Assembly: GCF_003148905.1 (NCBI RefSeq)
Contig: NZ_QGHC01000010.1
Span: forward strand, 38,482-102,481
Direction: 5' to 3'
Source: Fulvimonas soli
Lineage (GTDB): Bacteria > Pseudomonadota > Gammaproteobacteria > Xanthomonadales > Rhodanobacteraceae
Length of the DNA: 64,000 bases
In this document: piece after piece, positions 45,692-55,434 of the stretch
Position numbering within the stretch: the first letter of the stretch is position 1
Layout of the letters: each line of letters starts with the position of its first letter
Position numbers and translations under genes: made by a program
Notes under the pieces: model-generated
What the model was told of the DNA's origin: nothing
Seen by the model: only the letters and a program-made list of their open reading frames with translations
Database searches by the model: none

Positions 45692-46705
45692 CTAGAAGTT
45701 GCGGTCTCCCCCGATCAGGTCGCCCAGCCCGCCGAGGATGGAACCCTCGCCGCGCCGCTGCCCGCCGCCCTGCGGCGCCGCGGCCAGCATGCGCCCGGCC
45801 AGGCGCGAGAACGGCAGCGACTGCAGCCACACCGTGCCGGGGCCGGTCAGCGTGGCGAGGAACACGCCCTCGCCGCCGAACAGCATGCTCTTGATGCCGC
45901 CGACCGGGCGCACGTCCATGTCCACGGTGTCGTGGAAGGCCACCACGCAGCCGGTGTCCACGTCCAGCCGCTCGCCAGCCTTCAGCTCGCGCTGCACCAC
46001 GGTGCCGCCGGCGTGCACGAACACCCAGCCGTCGCCTTCCAGCTTCTGCATGATGAAGCCCTCGCCGCCGAACAGGCCGGTGAGGATCTTGCGCTGGAAG
46101 AAGATGCCCAGCCGCACGCCGCGTGCGCCGGCCAGGAAGGAGTCCTTCTGGCAGATCAGCCGGCCGCCGTGCTCGGACAGCTTCATCGCCATCACCGTGC
46201 CGGGGTAGGGCGCGGCGAAGGCCACCTTGGCCTTGCCCTGGCCGGTATGGGTGAACAGGGTGGTGAACAGGCTCTCGCCGGTGATCACGCGCTTGCCGGC
46301 GGACAGCAGCTTGTCCATCAGGCCGCCGCCCTGGCCGCTGGTGGAGCCGTCGCCGAACACGGTGTCCATCTGCACCGCCGCTTCCTTGTACATCAGCGCG
46401 CCGGCCTCGGCGACCGCGCTCTCGCCCGGGTCCAGCTCGATCTCGACGAACTGCATCTCGTGGCCGACGATGCGGTAGTCGATCTCGTCGGCGCCGCTGC
46501 GCGGGCCGGACGGCGCCGGCGGCGGCGCCACGGCGGGTGCGCCGCCGCCCAGCTCGGCGACGCTGCGGATCGGCCGCCACTCGGCGAAGCCCTCGCGCCA
46601 GCAGTAGCCGTCGGGGCGGCTGCGCGCCTGCGCGCGCGCGGCCTCGTCGTCGAGCGGGCCGATGCGTTCCGAACTGCTGCCGTAGCTGAAATACCACTGC
46701 GCCAT
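45692..46705 (-). CDS. GYF-like domain plus AIM24/TIGR00266 protein
   Basis: The 337-residue protein starts with a GYF_2-type domain (about 1-50; WYFSYGSSSERIGPLDD, GYCWREGFAEWRPI) joined by a Pro/Ala linker to an AIM24-like double-psi beta domain (about 75-310; VEIELDPGESAVAEAGALMYK, ESLFTTLFTH, GGEGFIMQKLEGDG). AIM24-like proteins have no established biochemical role in bacteria; the GYF domain suggests binding of a Pro-rich partner. The C-terminus is Gly-rich. It is convergent with lgt and divergent from thyA. Confidence 0.88.
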   Translation of the reverse strand: MAQWYFSYGSSSERIGPLDDEAARAQARSRPDGYCWREGFAEWRPIRSVAELGGGAPAVAPPPAPSGPRSGADEIDYRIVGHEMQFVEIELDPGESAVAEAGALMYKEAAVQMDTVFGDGSTSGQGGGLMDKLLSAGKRVITGESLFTTLFTHTGQGKAKVAFAAPYPGTVMAMKLSEHGGRLICQKDSFLAGARGVRLGIFFQRKILTGLFGGEGFIMQKLEGDGWVFVHAGGTVVQRELKAGERLDVDTGCVVAFHDTVDMDVRPVGGIKSMLFGGEGVFLATLTGPGTVWLQSLPFSRLAGRMLAAAPQGGGQRRGEGSILGGLGDLIGGDRNF

Positions 46706-46831
46706 GATCGCCGACTCCTTGGGGGGAAAGCCGCAGTCTAGGCCGCCGTCCGGGCGGATGTGCAGTGACCCTTGTCATGGGCCGCCGCCCGTTCCGGAAC
46801 CGGCGCGCACCCATCGGCTATCCTTGGCGCC

Positions 46832-47626
46832 ATGCGCGCCTACCTCGACCTGCTCCGCCACGTGCTCGACCACGGCACCGTGAAGACCGACCGCACCGGC
46901 ACCGGCACGCGCAGCGTGTTCGGCTGGCAGATGCGCTTCGACCTCAACGAGGGCTTCCCGCTGGTCACCACCAAGAAGCTGCACCTGAAGTCGATCGTGC
47001 ACGAGCTGATCTGGTTCCTGAAGGGCGACACCAACATCGCCTACCTGAAGGAGCACGGCGTCAGCATCTGGGACGAATGGGCCGACGCCGACGGCGACCT
47101 CGGTCCGGTCTACGGCCGGCAGTGGCGCGCCTGGCCCACCGCCGACGGCCGCGCGGTGGACCAGATCCGCTGGGTGGTGGAGGAGATCCGCCGCAACCCC
47201 GATTCGCGCCGGCTTATCGTCAGCGCCTGGAACGTGGGCGAGCTGCCGAAGATGGCGCTGATGCCCTGCCACACGCTGTTCCAGTTCTACGTGGCGGACG
47301 GCAAGCTGTCCTGCCAGCTGTACCAGCGCTCGGGCGACGTCTTCCTCGGCGTGCCGTTCAACATCGCCAGCTACGCGCTGCTCACCCACATGGTGGCGCA
47401 GGTGACGGGCCTGGGCGTGGGCGACTTCGTGCACACGCTGGGCGACGCGCACCTGTACAGCAATCATCTCGAACAGGCGCGGCTGCAGCTCGCCCGCGAG
47501 CCGCGCCCGCTGCCCAGGCTGGTGCTCAATCCCGGCGTGCGCGCGCTGGAGGATTTCCGCTACGAGGACGTCGCGGTCGAGGGCTACGCCCCGCACCCGG
47601 CGATCAAGGCCCCGGTGGCGGTGTAG
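46832..47626 (+). CDS. thyA: Thymidylate synthase
   Basis: The 264-residue enzyme makes dTMP from dUMP with methylene-tetrahydrofolate. Motifs are [19 protein letters not shown], the catalytic Cys in [34 protein letters not shown] and [15 protein letters not shown]; the C-terminal APVAV is the closing tail. Length equals E. coli ThyA. Its last 23 bases overlap the end of the convergent protease-like gene. It shares the region with folA, which regenerates the folate cofactor. Confidence 0.97.
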   Translation: MRAYLDLLRHVLDHGTVKTDRTGTGTRSVFGWQMRFDLNEGFPLVTTKKLHLKSIVHELIWFLKGDTNIAYLKEHGVSIWDEWADADGDLGPVYGRQWRAWPTADGRAVDQIRWVVEEIRRNPDSRRLIVSAWNVGELPKMALMPCHTLFQFYVADGKLSCQLYQRSGDVFLGVPFNIASYALLTHMVAQVTGLGVGDFVHTLGDAHLYSNHLEQARLQLAREPRPLPRLVLNPGVRALEDFRYEDVAVEGYAPHPAIKAPVAV

Positions 47627-48608
47627 CGGCGGCGCAGCCCTCCACGCAGCGGAAGTAGGCGGTCTCGCGCGGGTAGTCCAGCGTCATCGAGAAATGCCGG
47701 AACACGTTGCCGCCGACCGCGCCGTCGGTGGGCTTGTCCATCCACTGCGCCATGAACTGGCGGTAGGCGGCGTCCGGCTGCTCGGTGAACCAGACCGGGC
47801 CGACCGACCAGCCGGCGATCTCCACCCGTGGCACCTCGATCAGGCGGGTGGGACGCCTGGGGCGCAGGTCGTCGCCGTCGTTCACCACGCGCCAGTCCGG
47901 GTGCGCCTTGTGCCAGCGTTCCAGCACGCTGGTGGCGATGTAGCTGGTGACGCCGTAGCCCTGCGCGGTCACCGGCGTGCCGCTGGCCTGCCTGCCCGCG
48001 GCGGTGGGGTGCGCGGTGGCGCCGGTGTCGAGCAGCATGTCCAGCGGCCGGCCGTCGACGCGGATGACGATGCGCGCGAAACCCGAGGCCTGCCGCCCGG
48101 CGCCGTCGTGGGGAAAGCCGAGCCGGGTCGCGTGCGCGGCCGGATCGGGCCGCCAGCCGCCGCCTTCGAGCACGAGCCGCCGGGCGGGGTAGTCGAAGGT
48201 CCACACGCGGCCGGGCAGGTAGCCGGCGCCGAGCTGCCCGTCGCCCGAGATGCCGTCCGTTCCGGTCTGGATCATCACCGCCGGACCGCAGGGGCCGGGG
48301 CCCGGCGGCGGCAGGCCCCGGCCTGGGCGGTAGGCCGGAAGGCGCGCCACGGCCAGCGACGCGCCGCCGATGCGGCACGCGGCGGGCTGCAGGCGCAGCC
48401 GCTCGGCCACGTCCTCCCGCAGCCAGTACATGCCGGCGGCGCCGCCGCCGCCGGTGTCGACGACGAGCCTGAGGCGCTGGCCGTCGACGGTCTCGGGAGC
48501 CGCGTAGAAGTGGCCGGCCTCGTAGGCGGTGGGCAGGACCTGCGCGGGCGCGGGCGCGGCCGGCGCGGCGGCCAGCACTGTCGCGGCCAGCCCGGGAATC
48601 ATCATCAT
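47604..48608 (-). CDS. Exported retropepsin-like aspartyl protease-family protein
   Basis: The 334-residue protein has a signal peptide (1-22, APAPA) and two half-sites resembling retroviral-type aspartyl proteases: [18 protein letters not shown] (about 48-65) and [14 protein letters not shown] (about 190-203). The paired DTG motifs in one chain suggest a pepsin-like pseudo-dimer, although the first motif continues GGG instead of the usual (S/T)(S/T). The C-terminal [22 protein letters not shown] fits this family. Substrate unknown. Three consecutive ATGs (48608, 48605, 48602) are possible starts. It overlaps thyA by 23 bp. Confidence 0.82.
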   Translation of the reverse strand: MMMIPGLAATVLAAAPAAPAPAQVLPTAYEAGHFYAAPETVDGQRLRLVVDTGGGGAAGMYWLREDVAERLRLQPAACRIGGASLAVARLPAYRPGRGLPPPGPGPCGPAVMIQTGTDGISGDGQLGAGYLPGRVWTFDYPARRLVLEGGGWRPDPAAHATRLGFPHDGAGRQASGFARIVIRVDGRPLDMLLDTGATAHPTAAGRQASGTPVTAQGYGVTSYIATSVLERWHKAHPDWRVVNDGDDLRPRRPTRLIEVPRVEIAGWSVGPVWFTEQPDAAYRQFMAQWMDKPTDGAVGGNVFRHFSMTLDYPRETAYFRCVEGCAAATPPPGP

Positions 48609-48707
48609 GACGGCGTTCCTCGCTACAATGTGCGGCTAGCATGCCAGTTCCACCGGGGCCTGCATGCGCCATTCCTCACCCCGACCTCGTGCACATCCGG
48701 AGCTTGC

Positions 48708-49196
48708 ATGGCCATTTCGCTGGTTGCCGCACTCGACGAGAACTTCGCCATCGGCCGCAAGGGGCAGCTGCCCTGGCACCTGCCGGACGACCTGCGCTGG
48801 TTCAAGCAGCTCACCCTCGGCAAGTACGTGCTGATGGGCTACAACACCGCGGTGGCGATCGGCCGCGCGCTGCCGGACCGCCACAACCTGGTGCTGTCGC
48901 GCCGGCACGAGGCGCCGTTCCCCGGCCAGGTGACCGTGCGCTCGCTGGCCGAGGCGCAGGCGCGCGCGGACGGCACCGGCCTGATGGTGATCGGCGGCGG
49001 CGAGGTCTACCGCGAGGCGCTGCCGGCGGCGCGGCGGATGTATCTCACCTGGGTCAACACCGCGACCGACGGCGCCGACACCTTCTTCCCCGGCGTGCAT
49101 TTCGACGAGTGGACCGAGGTGGCGCGCACGCACCACAAGGCGGACGCCGAGCACGCCTACGATTTCGACATGGTCGAGTACATCCGCAACGTCTGA
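48708..49196 (+). CDS. folA: Dihydrofolate reductase
   Basis: The 162-residue enzyme reduces dihydrofolate with NADPH, supplying tetrahydrofolate for thyA. LPWHLPDDLRWFK contains the substrate-binding Asp28; NLVLSRR and VIGGGEVYREAL form the cofactor site. The usual MGRxT turn, whose Arg binds the NADPH 2'-phosphate, reads MGYNT here (Tyr45), an uncommon change. The ATG at 48708 gives a standard length. The gene lies 12 bp before the mutT fusion and is probably cotranscribed with it. Confidence 0.94.
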   Translation: MAISLVAALDENFAIGRKGQLPWHLPDDLRWFKQLTLGKYVLMGYNTAVAIGRALPDRHNLVLSRRHEAPFPGQVTVRSLAEAQARADGTGLMVIGGGEVYREALPAARRMYLTWVNTATDGADTFFPGVHFDEWTEVARTHHKADAEHAYDFDMVEYIRNV

Positions 49197-49208
49197 GCGC
49201 GCCTCGCC

Positions 49209-50156
<948 letters not shown>

Positions 50157-50318
50157 CGGCGCGCCGGTGACTCCAGGATGGCTTCCCGCTCGCCTCGTAG
50201 GAGCAGCCTGTTCAAGGTCTCCGAGTCCCCCGCGCCGGGGGCCGTCTGCATGCGGGCCAAGGGAGAGCATAGGCGTGAACGTCGGTTCACGACGGCGCGG
50301 GATGGTGAGGGTCGGACA

Positions 50319-50341
50319 TCGCGGCCTCCGGCCGCGATCGA
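50319..50341. repeat. REP-like element, single copy
   Basis: CGCGGCCTCCGGCCGCG with flanking AT/AT forms a nearly perfect palindrome in the 264-bp gap between the convergent mutT and coaE genes. It belongs to the family at 17386 and 38204. Nothing else in the gap is recognised. Confidence 0.7.
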
Positions 50342-50420
50342 CCTGGTGCGGGGCCGCCCAAGGCCTCGATCCATGCTCTCGCTTGCTCTTGCTCGGAAAA
50401 GGGCCAGGGCCCCGGAGCCT

Positions 50421-51071
50421 TCAGGCGCGGTCGGCGCTTCCGACCGCCCGGCGCTTCTCGGCCGCCAGCGCGAGGTATTTCCCGTGCAGGTCGGCCACGG
50501 CGAGGTCCAGCATGGTCTCGTCGCCGTGGTTCTCGATCACGTCGTCGGCCAGCGCCCGCCGCGCGGCGCGGGTGGCCTGCTGCGCGATCATGCGCCGCGC
50601 CAGGTCGGCGTCGATGCCGTCGCGCCGGACCAGCCGCTCCAGCTGCAGCGCCTCGGGCGCATCCACCACCAGTACGCGGTCGACCCAGCGGTAATGCGCG
50701 ATGTTCTCCGCCAGCAGCGGGATCGCCAGCAGGCAGTAGGGGCCGTCGTCGGCCAGCGCGCGTTCGTGCAGCCAGGCGCGCACGCGCGGGTGGACGATGG
50801 CCTCCAGCCGCCGCCGCGCTGCCGGATCGGCGAAGATGCGCTCGCGCATCGCCGGGCGGTCCAGCCGCCCGTCCGCGGTGAGCACGTCCGCCCCGAAGGC
50901 CGCCACGACGGCGGCCAGCCCTTCGCTGCCCGGCTCGACCACGGCGCGGGCGGCCTGGTCGGCGTCGTAGACGTGCATGCCCAGCAGCTCGAAGCGCCGG
51001 GCCACCGCGCTCTTGCCGGCGGCGACGCCGCCGGTGAGGGCGACCACGTAGGGGCGCGGGACCGCGTTCAT
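50421..51071 (-). CDS. coaE: Dephospho-CoA kinase
   Basis: The 216-residue kinase performs the last step of coenzyme A synthesis. The P-loop is TGGVAAGKSAVARRF (about 13-27), followed by HVYDADQAARAVV, IVHPRVRAWL and LLAIPLLAENIAHYRWVDRVLVVDAP, all typical. The ATG overlaps the pilD stop (ATGA). The pilB-pilC-pilD-coaE order is conserved in Pseudomonas and Xanthomonads; the yacG gene that often follows coaE is not seen here. Confidence 0.96.
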   Translation of the reverse strand: MNAVPRPYVVALTGGVAAGKSAVARRFELLGMHVYDADQAARAVVEPGSEGLAAVVAAFGADVLTADGRLDRPAMRERIFADPAARRRLEAIVHPRVRAWLHERALADDGPYCLLAIPLLAENIAHYRWVDRVLVVDAPEALQLERLVRRDGIDADLARRMIAQQATRAARRALADDVIENHGDETMLDLAVADLHGKYLALAAEKRRAVGSADRA

Positions 51072-51925
51072 CGCAGGCCGGTCAACTGCGCATAGCCCTG
51101 CCACAGGGCGTCGCCGGCCACGAACCACACCCAGCCGGCCGCGGCGATGAACGGGCCGAAGGGCATCGGCACCTCGCGCTGATGGCGGCGCAGCAGGATC
51201 AGGCCGCCGCCGACCAGGGCGCCGATCAGCGAGGAGAGCAGCACCACCGGCAGCAGCGCGCCCGGCCCCATCCAGGCGCCCAGCGCGGCGAGCAGCTTGA
51301 AGTCGCCGTAGCCCATGCCTTCCTTGCCGGTCAGCAGCTTGAAGAGCCAGTACACGCTCCACAGGCTGAGGTAGCCGAGGGCGGCGGCGAGGATCGCCGG
51401 CGCGGGCGCCACGAACATCGGCAGCAGCGAGAGCAGCAGGCCCAGCCACAGCAGGGGATAGGTGAGCTGGTCGGGCAGCAGCTGGGTGCGGAAATCGATG
51501 CCGGCCAGCGCGACCAGCAGCCAGGTGAACGCCAGCCCCGCCAGCGCCGGCCAGGTCGGGCCGAATTTCCATACGACCACGGCGCTGAGCACGCCGGTCA
51601 GCAGCTCCACCAGCGGGTACTGGATCGAGATCGGTGCCTGGCAGTAGCGGCAGCGCCCGCGCAGCAGCAGCCAGCCGAACAGCGGGATGTTGTCGGCCGC
51701 CGCCAGCGGATGCCGGCAGTGCGGGCAGTGCGAGGGTTCGCGCACGATGCCGGGCGGCCGCGGCTCGTCGACGGCCTCCAGCTCCAGCGCCTCGCGGGCC
51801 TCGCGGCGCCAGTCCGCCTCCATGCGCGCGGGCAGGCGCAGGATCACCACGTTGAGGAAGCTGCCCACCAGCAGGCCGAGTACGGCGGCGAGGCAGGTCC
51901 AGGTCCACAGGGGCAGGTCGGGCAT
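51068..51925 (-). CDS. pilD: Prepilin peptidase / N-methyltransferase PilD
   Basis: The 285-residue inner-membrane aspartyl protease cleaves and N-methylates type IV prepilins and type II pseudopilins. The N-terminal LLVGSFLNVVILRLP, the zinc cysteines CPHC and CRYC (about 67-97) and the two catalytic Asp regions GIDFRTQLLPDQLTYP and GMGYGDFKLLAALGAW are present, with about seven helices. It is required for pilus assembly and probably for the type II system to which the orphan gspN belongs. It is translationally coupled with coaE. Confidence 0.96.
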   Translation of the reverse strand: MPDLPLWTWTCLAAVLGLLVGSFLNVVILRLPARMEADWRREAREALELEAVDEPRPPGIVREPSHCPHCRHPLAAADNIPLFGWLLLRGRCRYCQAPISIQYPLVELLTGVLSAVVVWKFGPTWPALAGLAFTWLLVALAGIDFRTQLLPDQLTYPLLWLGLLLSLLPMFVAPAPAILAAALGYLSLWSVYWLFKLLTGKEGMGYGDFKLLAALGAWMGPGALLPVVLLSSLIGALVGGGLILLRRHQREVPMPFGPFIAAAGWVWFVAGDALWQGYAQLTGLR

Positions 51926-52009
51926 GCGGTTTTCCGGCTCGGTGGCGGGAGGCCCTGCGGAAGGCCGCCGGCCGCCCCGCCGTCCCGGGCGGACGCGGGA
52001 ACTGCGGTA

Positions 52010-52037
52010 TGGATTCCCGCTTGCGCGGGAATGACGG
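52010..52037. repeat. GTCATTCC-type palindromic repeat
   Basis: TGGATTCCCGCTTGCGCGGG followed by AATGACGG lies between pilC and pilD. Its core TTCCCGC-TT-GCGCGGGAA is a hairpin, and it matches in inverse orientation the unit at 56705. Confidence 0.75.
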
Positions 52038-52073
52038 TGGCGCGGCGGTTTTCCCGGGGACCTCCCGGTCGTC

Positions 52074-52101
52074 GGCGCCCCTCCGGAACGGAAGGGGCGC
52101 C
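52074..52101. terminator. Hairpin downstream of pilC
   Basis: A perfect 9-bp stem, GGCGCCCCT / AGGGGCGCC with a 10-base loop, lies about 15 bp after the pilC stop as read on minus. There is no T run, so termination may be partial, leaving some read-through to pilD. Confidence 0.5.
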
Positions 52102-52115
52102 CGTGGCGGACAAGC

Positions 52116-53384
52116 TTACACGGTACCGGCCAGCTTGAAGATCGGCAGGTACAGCGACACCACCATGCCGCCCACCAGCACGCCGAGGATCACCATGATC
52201 AGCGGCTCGAGCAGGGTGGACAGGGTATCGACCGCGTTGTTGACCTCTTCCTCGTAGAACTCGGCCACCTTGAACAGCATGTTGTCCAGCGCGCCGGACT
52301 CCTCGCCGATCGCGGTCATCTGCACCACCATGTTGGGGAACAGGCCGGTCTGGCGCATCGCCAGCTGCAGCTGGTGGCCGACCGCCACGTCGTCGCGCAT
52401 CTGCCGCACCGCGTCGCCGTAGACCACGCTGCCGGTGGCGCCGGCGACCGCGTCCATCGCCTCCACCAGCGGCACGCCGGCGCGGAAGGTGACGCCCAGG
52501 GTGCGCGCGAAGCGGGCGATCGCCGACTGGCGCAGGATGTTGCCGATCACCGGCAGCTTGAGCGACACGCGGTCGAGGAAGTGGGCGAACTTGTCCGAGC
52601 GCTTCTTGGCCATCACGATCGCCACGATGCCGCCGACGATCAGGCCGATCACCACCCACCAGTAGCTCTTCATGAACTCCGAGGCGGAGATCACGATCTG
52701 GGTGGGGGCGGGCAGCTCGGCGCCGGCGTCCTTGAAGGTCTGGGCGAACACCGGCACCACGAACAGCAGCATGACCATGCTCACCAGCAGCGCCACCGCC
52801 AGCACCATGGTCGGATAGAACAGGGCCTTTTTGATCTTGCTCTTGATGGCCTCCATCTTCTCCTTGTAGGTGGCCACCGTGTCCAGCACCGTGTCCAGCA
52901 CGCCCGCCGACTCGCCGGCGCGCACCAGGTTGCGGTAGAGCTCGTCGAACTGCACCGGGTACTTGCCCAGCGCCTCGTGCAGCGCCGAGCCGCCCTCGAT
53001 GCCCTGCTTCACGTCGGTGAGCATGTTCTTGAAGCGGACGTTCCTCTGGCCGCCGGCGATGATGTCGAAGGCCTGCACCATCGGCACGCCGGAGGCCATC
53101 ATGGTGGCGATCTGGCGGCTGAAGATCGCCACGTCGCGCGGCTTGACCGTGCTGCCGGCGGCGCCGAACAGCGGCTTGCCGCGCTCGCGCACGGTCTGCG
53201 GGTTCATGCCCTGGCGGCGCAGTTCGGCCTTCACCAGCGAGGCGTTCTTCGCCGGCATCTCGCCCTTCATCCGCTTGCCGCGCTTGTCCAGCGCGACCCA
53301 GTCGTAGACGGTCAGCTGGCTGACCTGGGCGCGCTGGGCGCCGAGCGCGCGGGCGTTCTTTGCGGTTGCGGTAGCCGTGGCCAT
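52116..53384 (-). CDS. pilC: Type IV pilus inner-membrane platform protein PilC
   Basis: The 422-residue GspF/PilC-family protein organises pilus assembly around the PilB and retraction ATPases. Two T2SF domains are visible, each followed by membrane helices: FSRQIATMMASGVPMVQAFDI and FARTLGVTFRAGVPLVEAMDA; the three helices lie near 190-215, 240-262 and 395-417. The ATG at 53384 is preferred because AGGGGGAG ends six bases before it; the ATG at 53390 lies right against that site. It is separated from pilB by a terminator, so it probably has its own promoter. Confidence 0.95.
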   Translation of the reverse strand: MATATATAKNARALGAQRAQVSQLTVYDWVALDKRGKRMKGEMPAKNASLVKAELRRQGMNPQTVRERGKPLFGAAGSTVKPRDVAIFSRQIATMMASGVPMVQAFDIIAGGQRNVRFKNMLTDVKQGIEGGSALHEALGKYPVQFDELYRNLVRAGESAGVLDTVLDTVATYKEKMEAIKSKIKKALFYPTMVLAVALLVSMVMLLFVVPVFAQTFKDAGAELPAPTQIVISASEFMKSYWWVVIGLIVGGIVAIVMAKKRSDKFAHFLDRVSLKLPVIGNILRQSAIARFARTLGVTFRAGVPLVEAMDAVAGATGSVVYGDAVRQMRDDVAVGHQLQLAMRQTGLFPNMVVQMTAIGEESGALDNMLFKVAEFYEEEVNNAVDTLSTLLEPLIMVILGVLVGGMVVSLYLPIFKLAGTV

Positions 53385-53508
53385 GCGCATCTCCCCCTCT
53401 GGTTCGCGGCGGCCGCCCCCTGGGGACGGCGCGAATATCCGCAGCTTACGACATTTTCATGGACCCAATCCGTGGCGCCGGGCGCAAGTCCGGCGCTACG
53501 GCGATCCC

Positions 53509-53529
53509 AAAAAAGGCCCGTCCGGGGCC
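53509..53529 (-). terminator. Rho-independent terminator of pilB
   Basis: On the minus strand GGCCC-CGGAC-GGGCC is followed directly by TTTTTT, starting about five bases after the pilB stop codon. It separates pilB from pilC transcription. Confidence 0.85.
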
Positions 53530-53533
53530 GCCT

Positions 53534-55258
53534 TCAGTCCTTGGTGACGCGGTCGATCTCGGCCAGGCTGGTCACGCCCTTCTTCACCTTGAGCAGGGCG
53601 GAGGCGCGCAGGTCGTTGATGCCGGCCTGGCGCGCCACCTCGGCGATCTGCAGCGCGTTGCCGCCCTGCAGCACGATCTTCTGGATCTCCTCCAGCATCG
53701 GCATCACCTGGTAGATGCCCACGCGGCCCTTGTAGCCCTCGTTGCACTGGTCGCAGCCGACCGCCTCGTAGACGGTGAGCCCGGCGCCGATCTCTTCCTT
53801 GGTGAAGCCGGCGGCCAGCAGCGCGTGCTCGGGCAGCTGCGCGGGCCGCTTGCAATGGTTGCACAGGCGCCGTGCCAGGCGCTGGGCGATCACCAGGGTC
53901 ACCGAGGAGGTGATGTTGTAGGGCGCGATGCCCATGTTCATCAGGCGCGCGATGGTCTGCGGCGCATCGTTGGTGTGCAGGGTGGAGAGCACCATGTGGC
54001 CGGTCTGCGCCGCCTTGATGGCGATCTCGGCGGTTTCCAGGTCGCGGATCTCGCCCACCATGATCACGTCCGGGTCCTGGCGCAGGAACGAGCGCAGTGC
54101 GGCGCTGAAGGTCATGCCGCGCTTCACGTTCTGCTGCACCTGGTTGATGCCCTCGACGCGGATCTCGACCGGGTCCTCCACCGTGGAGATGTTGCGCTCG
54201 GGGGTGTTGAGGATGTTGAGCGCGGTATACAGCGACACCGTCTTGCCCGAGCCGGTGGGGCCGGTGACCAGCACCATGCCGTAGGGCTTGTGGATGGCTT
54301 CCAGGTACAGCTGCTTCTGGTCGTCCTCGTAGCCCAGCGCGTCGATGCCCAGCTTGGCCGCCGAGCCGTCCAGGATGCGCAGCACGATCTTCTCGCCGAA
54401 CAGCGTGGGCAGCGTGCTGACGCGGAAGTCCACCGCGCGGTTCTTCGACAGGTTGAGCTTGATGCGGCCGTCCTGCGGCACGCGCCGCTCGGCGATGTCC
54501 AGGCCGCTCATCACCTTCAGGCGCGAGGCGATGCGGCTGGCCAGCTTCATCGGCGGACTGGCCACCGCGCGCAGCATGCCGTCCATGCGCAGGCGCACGC
54601 GGTATTGCGTCTCGAACGGCTCGAAGTGGATGTCCGAGGCGCCGCGCTTGATCGCGTCCACCAGGATCTTGTTGACGAACTTCACCACCGGCGCGTCGTC
54701 GCCGCCGGTGGCGTCGATGCCGGTGGCCTCGGCCTCGTCGTCGCCGACCTCCAGCGCCAGGTCGCCCAGCTCGTCGCCGCCCATGTCGGGCACGGCGGCG
54801 TTCATGTTGGCCAGCGCGTTGTCGATGGTGCGCAGCAGCTGGCCGCGTTCCACCAGGATCGGCTCCACCATGCAGTTGGAGTGGAACTTGATCTCGTCCA
54901 GCGCGTGCGACTGCATCGGGTCGGCGATGCCCACGTACAGCCGCTTGCCGCGCTTGAACAGCGGCAGCGCCTTGTGCTTGTTGATCAGCTCCTCGCTGAT
55001 CAGGTTGAGCGGCATGTTGGCCGGCGCCAGCGCGCCCACGTCCATCATCGGCATGCCGAACTCGGCGGAAGCGATCTGGGTGAGCCGGGGGCTTTCCACC
55101 AGGTTGTGGTCGAGCAGCCAGGTGGTCAGCGAGACCTTCTGCTGGGCCGACTCGGCGACCGCCTTGCGCACGTCCAGCTCCGGCAGGACTCCCTCGGACA
55201 CGAGCCGGCGCGCCATGCCGGACAGCCCGGCCAACGATGGTTGCGGTTGCGATGACAT
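53534..55258 (-). CDS. pilB: Type IV pilus extension ATPase PilB
   Basis: The 574-residue GspE-family hexameric ATPase powers pilus extension. The N-terminal T2SSE_N domain (about 50-170) precedes the ATPase core: SDIHFEPFE, Walker A GPTGSGKTVSLY (near 330), the Asp box STVEDPVE, Walker B QDPDVIMVGEIRD and the His box LSTLHTND. A zinc tetracysteine site, CNHCKR and CDQCNEGYKGR, is intact. No pilA gene lies between pilB and pilC, unlike the usual Xanthomonas layout. It diverges from the aminotransferase gene; the spacer carries a 16-bp palindrome. Confidence 0.96.
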   Translation of the reverse strand: MSSQPQPSLAGLSGMARRLVSEGVLPELDVRKAVAESAQQKVSLTTWLLDHNLVESPRLTQIASAEFGMPMMDVGALAPANMPLNLISEELINKHKALPLFKRGKRLYVGIADPMQSHALDEIKFHSNCMVEPILVERGQLLRTIDNALANMNAAVPDMGGDELGDLALEVGDDEAEATGIDATGGDDAPVVKFVNKILVDAIKRGASDIHFEPFETQYRVRLRMDGMLRAVASPPMKLASRIASRLKVMSGLDIAERRVPQDGRIKLNLSKNRAVDFRVSTLPTLFGEKIVLRILDGSAAKLGIDALGYEDDQKQLYLEAIHKPYGMVLVTGPTGSGKTVSLYTALNILNTPERNISTVEDPVEIRVEGINQVQQNVKRGMTFSAALRSFLRQDPDVIMVGEIRDLETAEIAIKAAQTGHMVLSTLHTNDAPQTIARLMNMGIAPYNITSSVTLVIAQRLARRLCNHCKRPAQLPEHALLAAGFTKEEIGAGLTVYEAVGCDQCNEGYKGRVGIYQVMPMLEEIQKIVLQGGNALQIAEVARQAGINDLRASALLKVKKGVTSLAEIDRVTKD

Positions 55259-55321
55259 GTGCGGAATCCGACCCAGCCCCCTGATTGGACGGGAATTTAC
55301 CCCAGATGGCCGGCCTGGTCA

Positions 55322-55337
55322 CCCTCGCATGCGAGGG
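55322..55337. promoter_or_regulatory. 16-bp perfect palindrome between divergent pilB and aminotransferase genes
   Basis: CCCTCGCATGCGAGGG is perfectly self-complementary and lies about 64 bp upstream of pilB and 98 bp upstream of the aminotransferase start. It could be an operator for a dimeric regulator or a short hairpin. Function unknown. Confidence 0.4.
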
Positions 55338-55434
55338 CAAGGGGCGACCGCCGTCACCTTCCGGCGCACCCGCAGGGCGGGATGGACGCCGCCCCCGAGG
55401 TTGGATAGAAAACGCCTTTTGCCCGGATTCCCGC

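Noticed and set aside
50157..50420. A yacG-like zinc-binding gene after coaE
   Set aside because: No frame with paired CxxC motifs is present in this gap; it holds only a REP-like unit.
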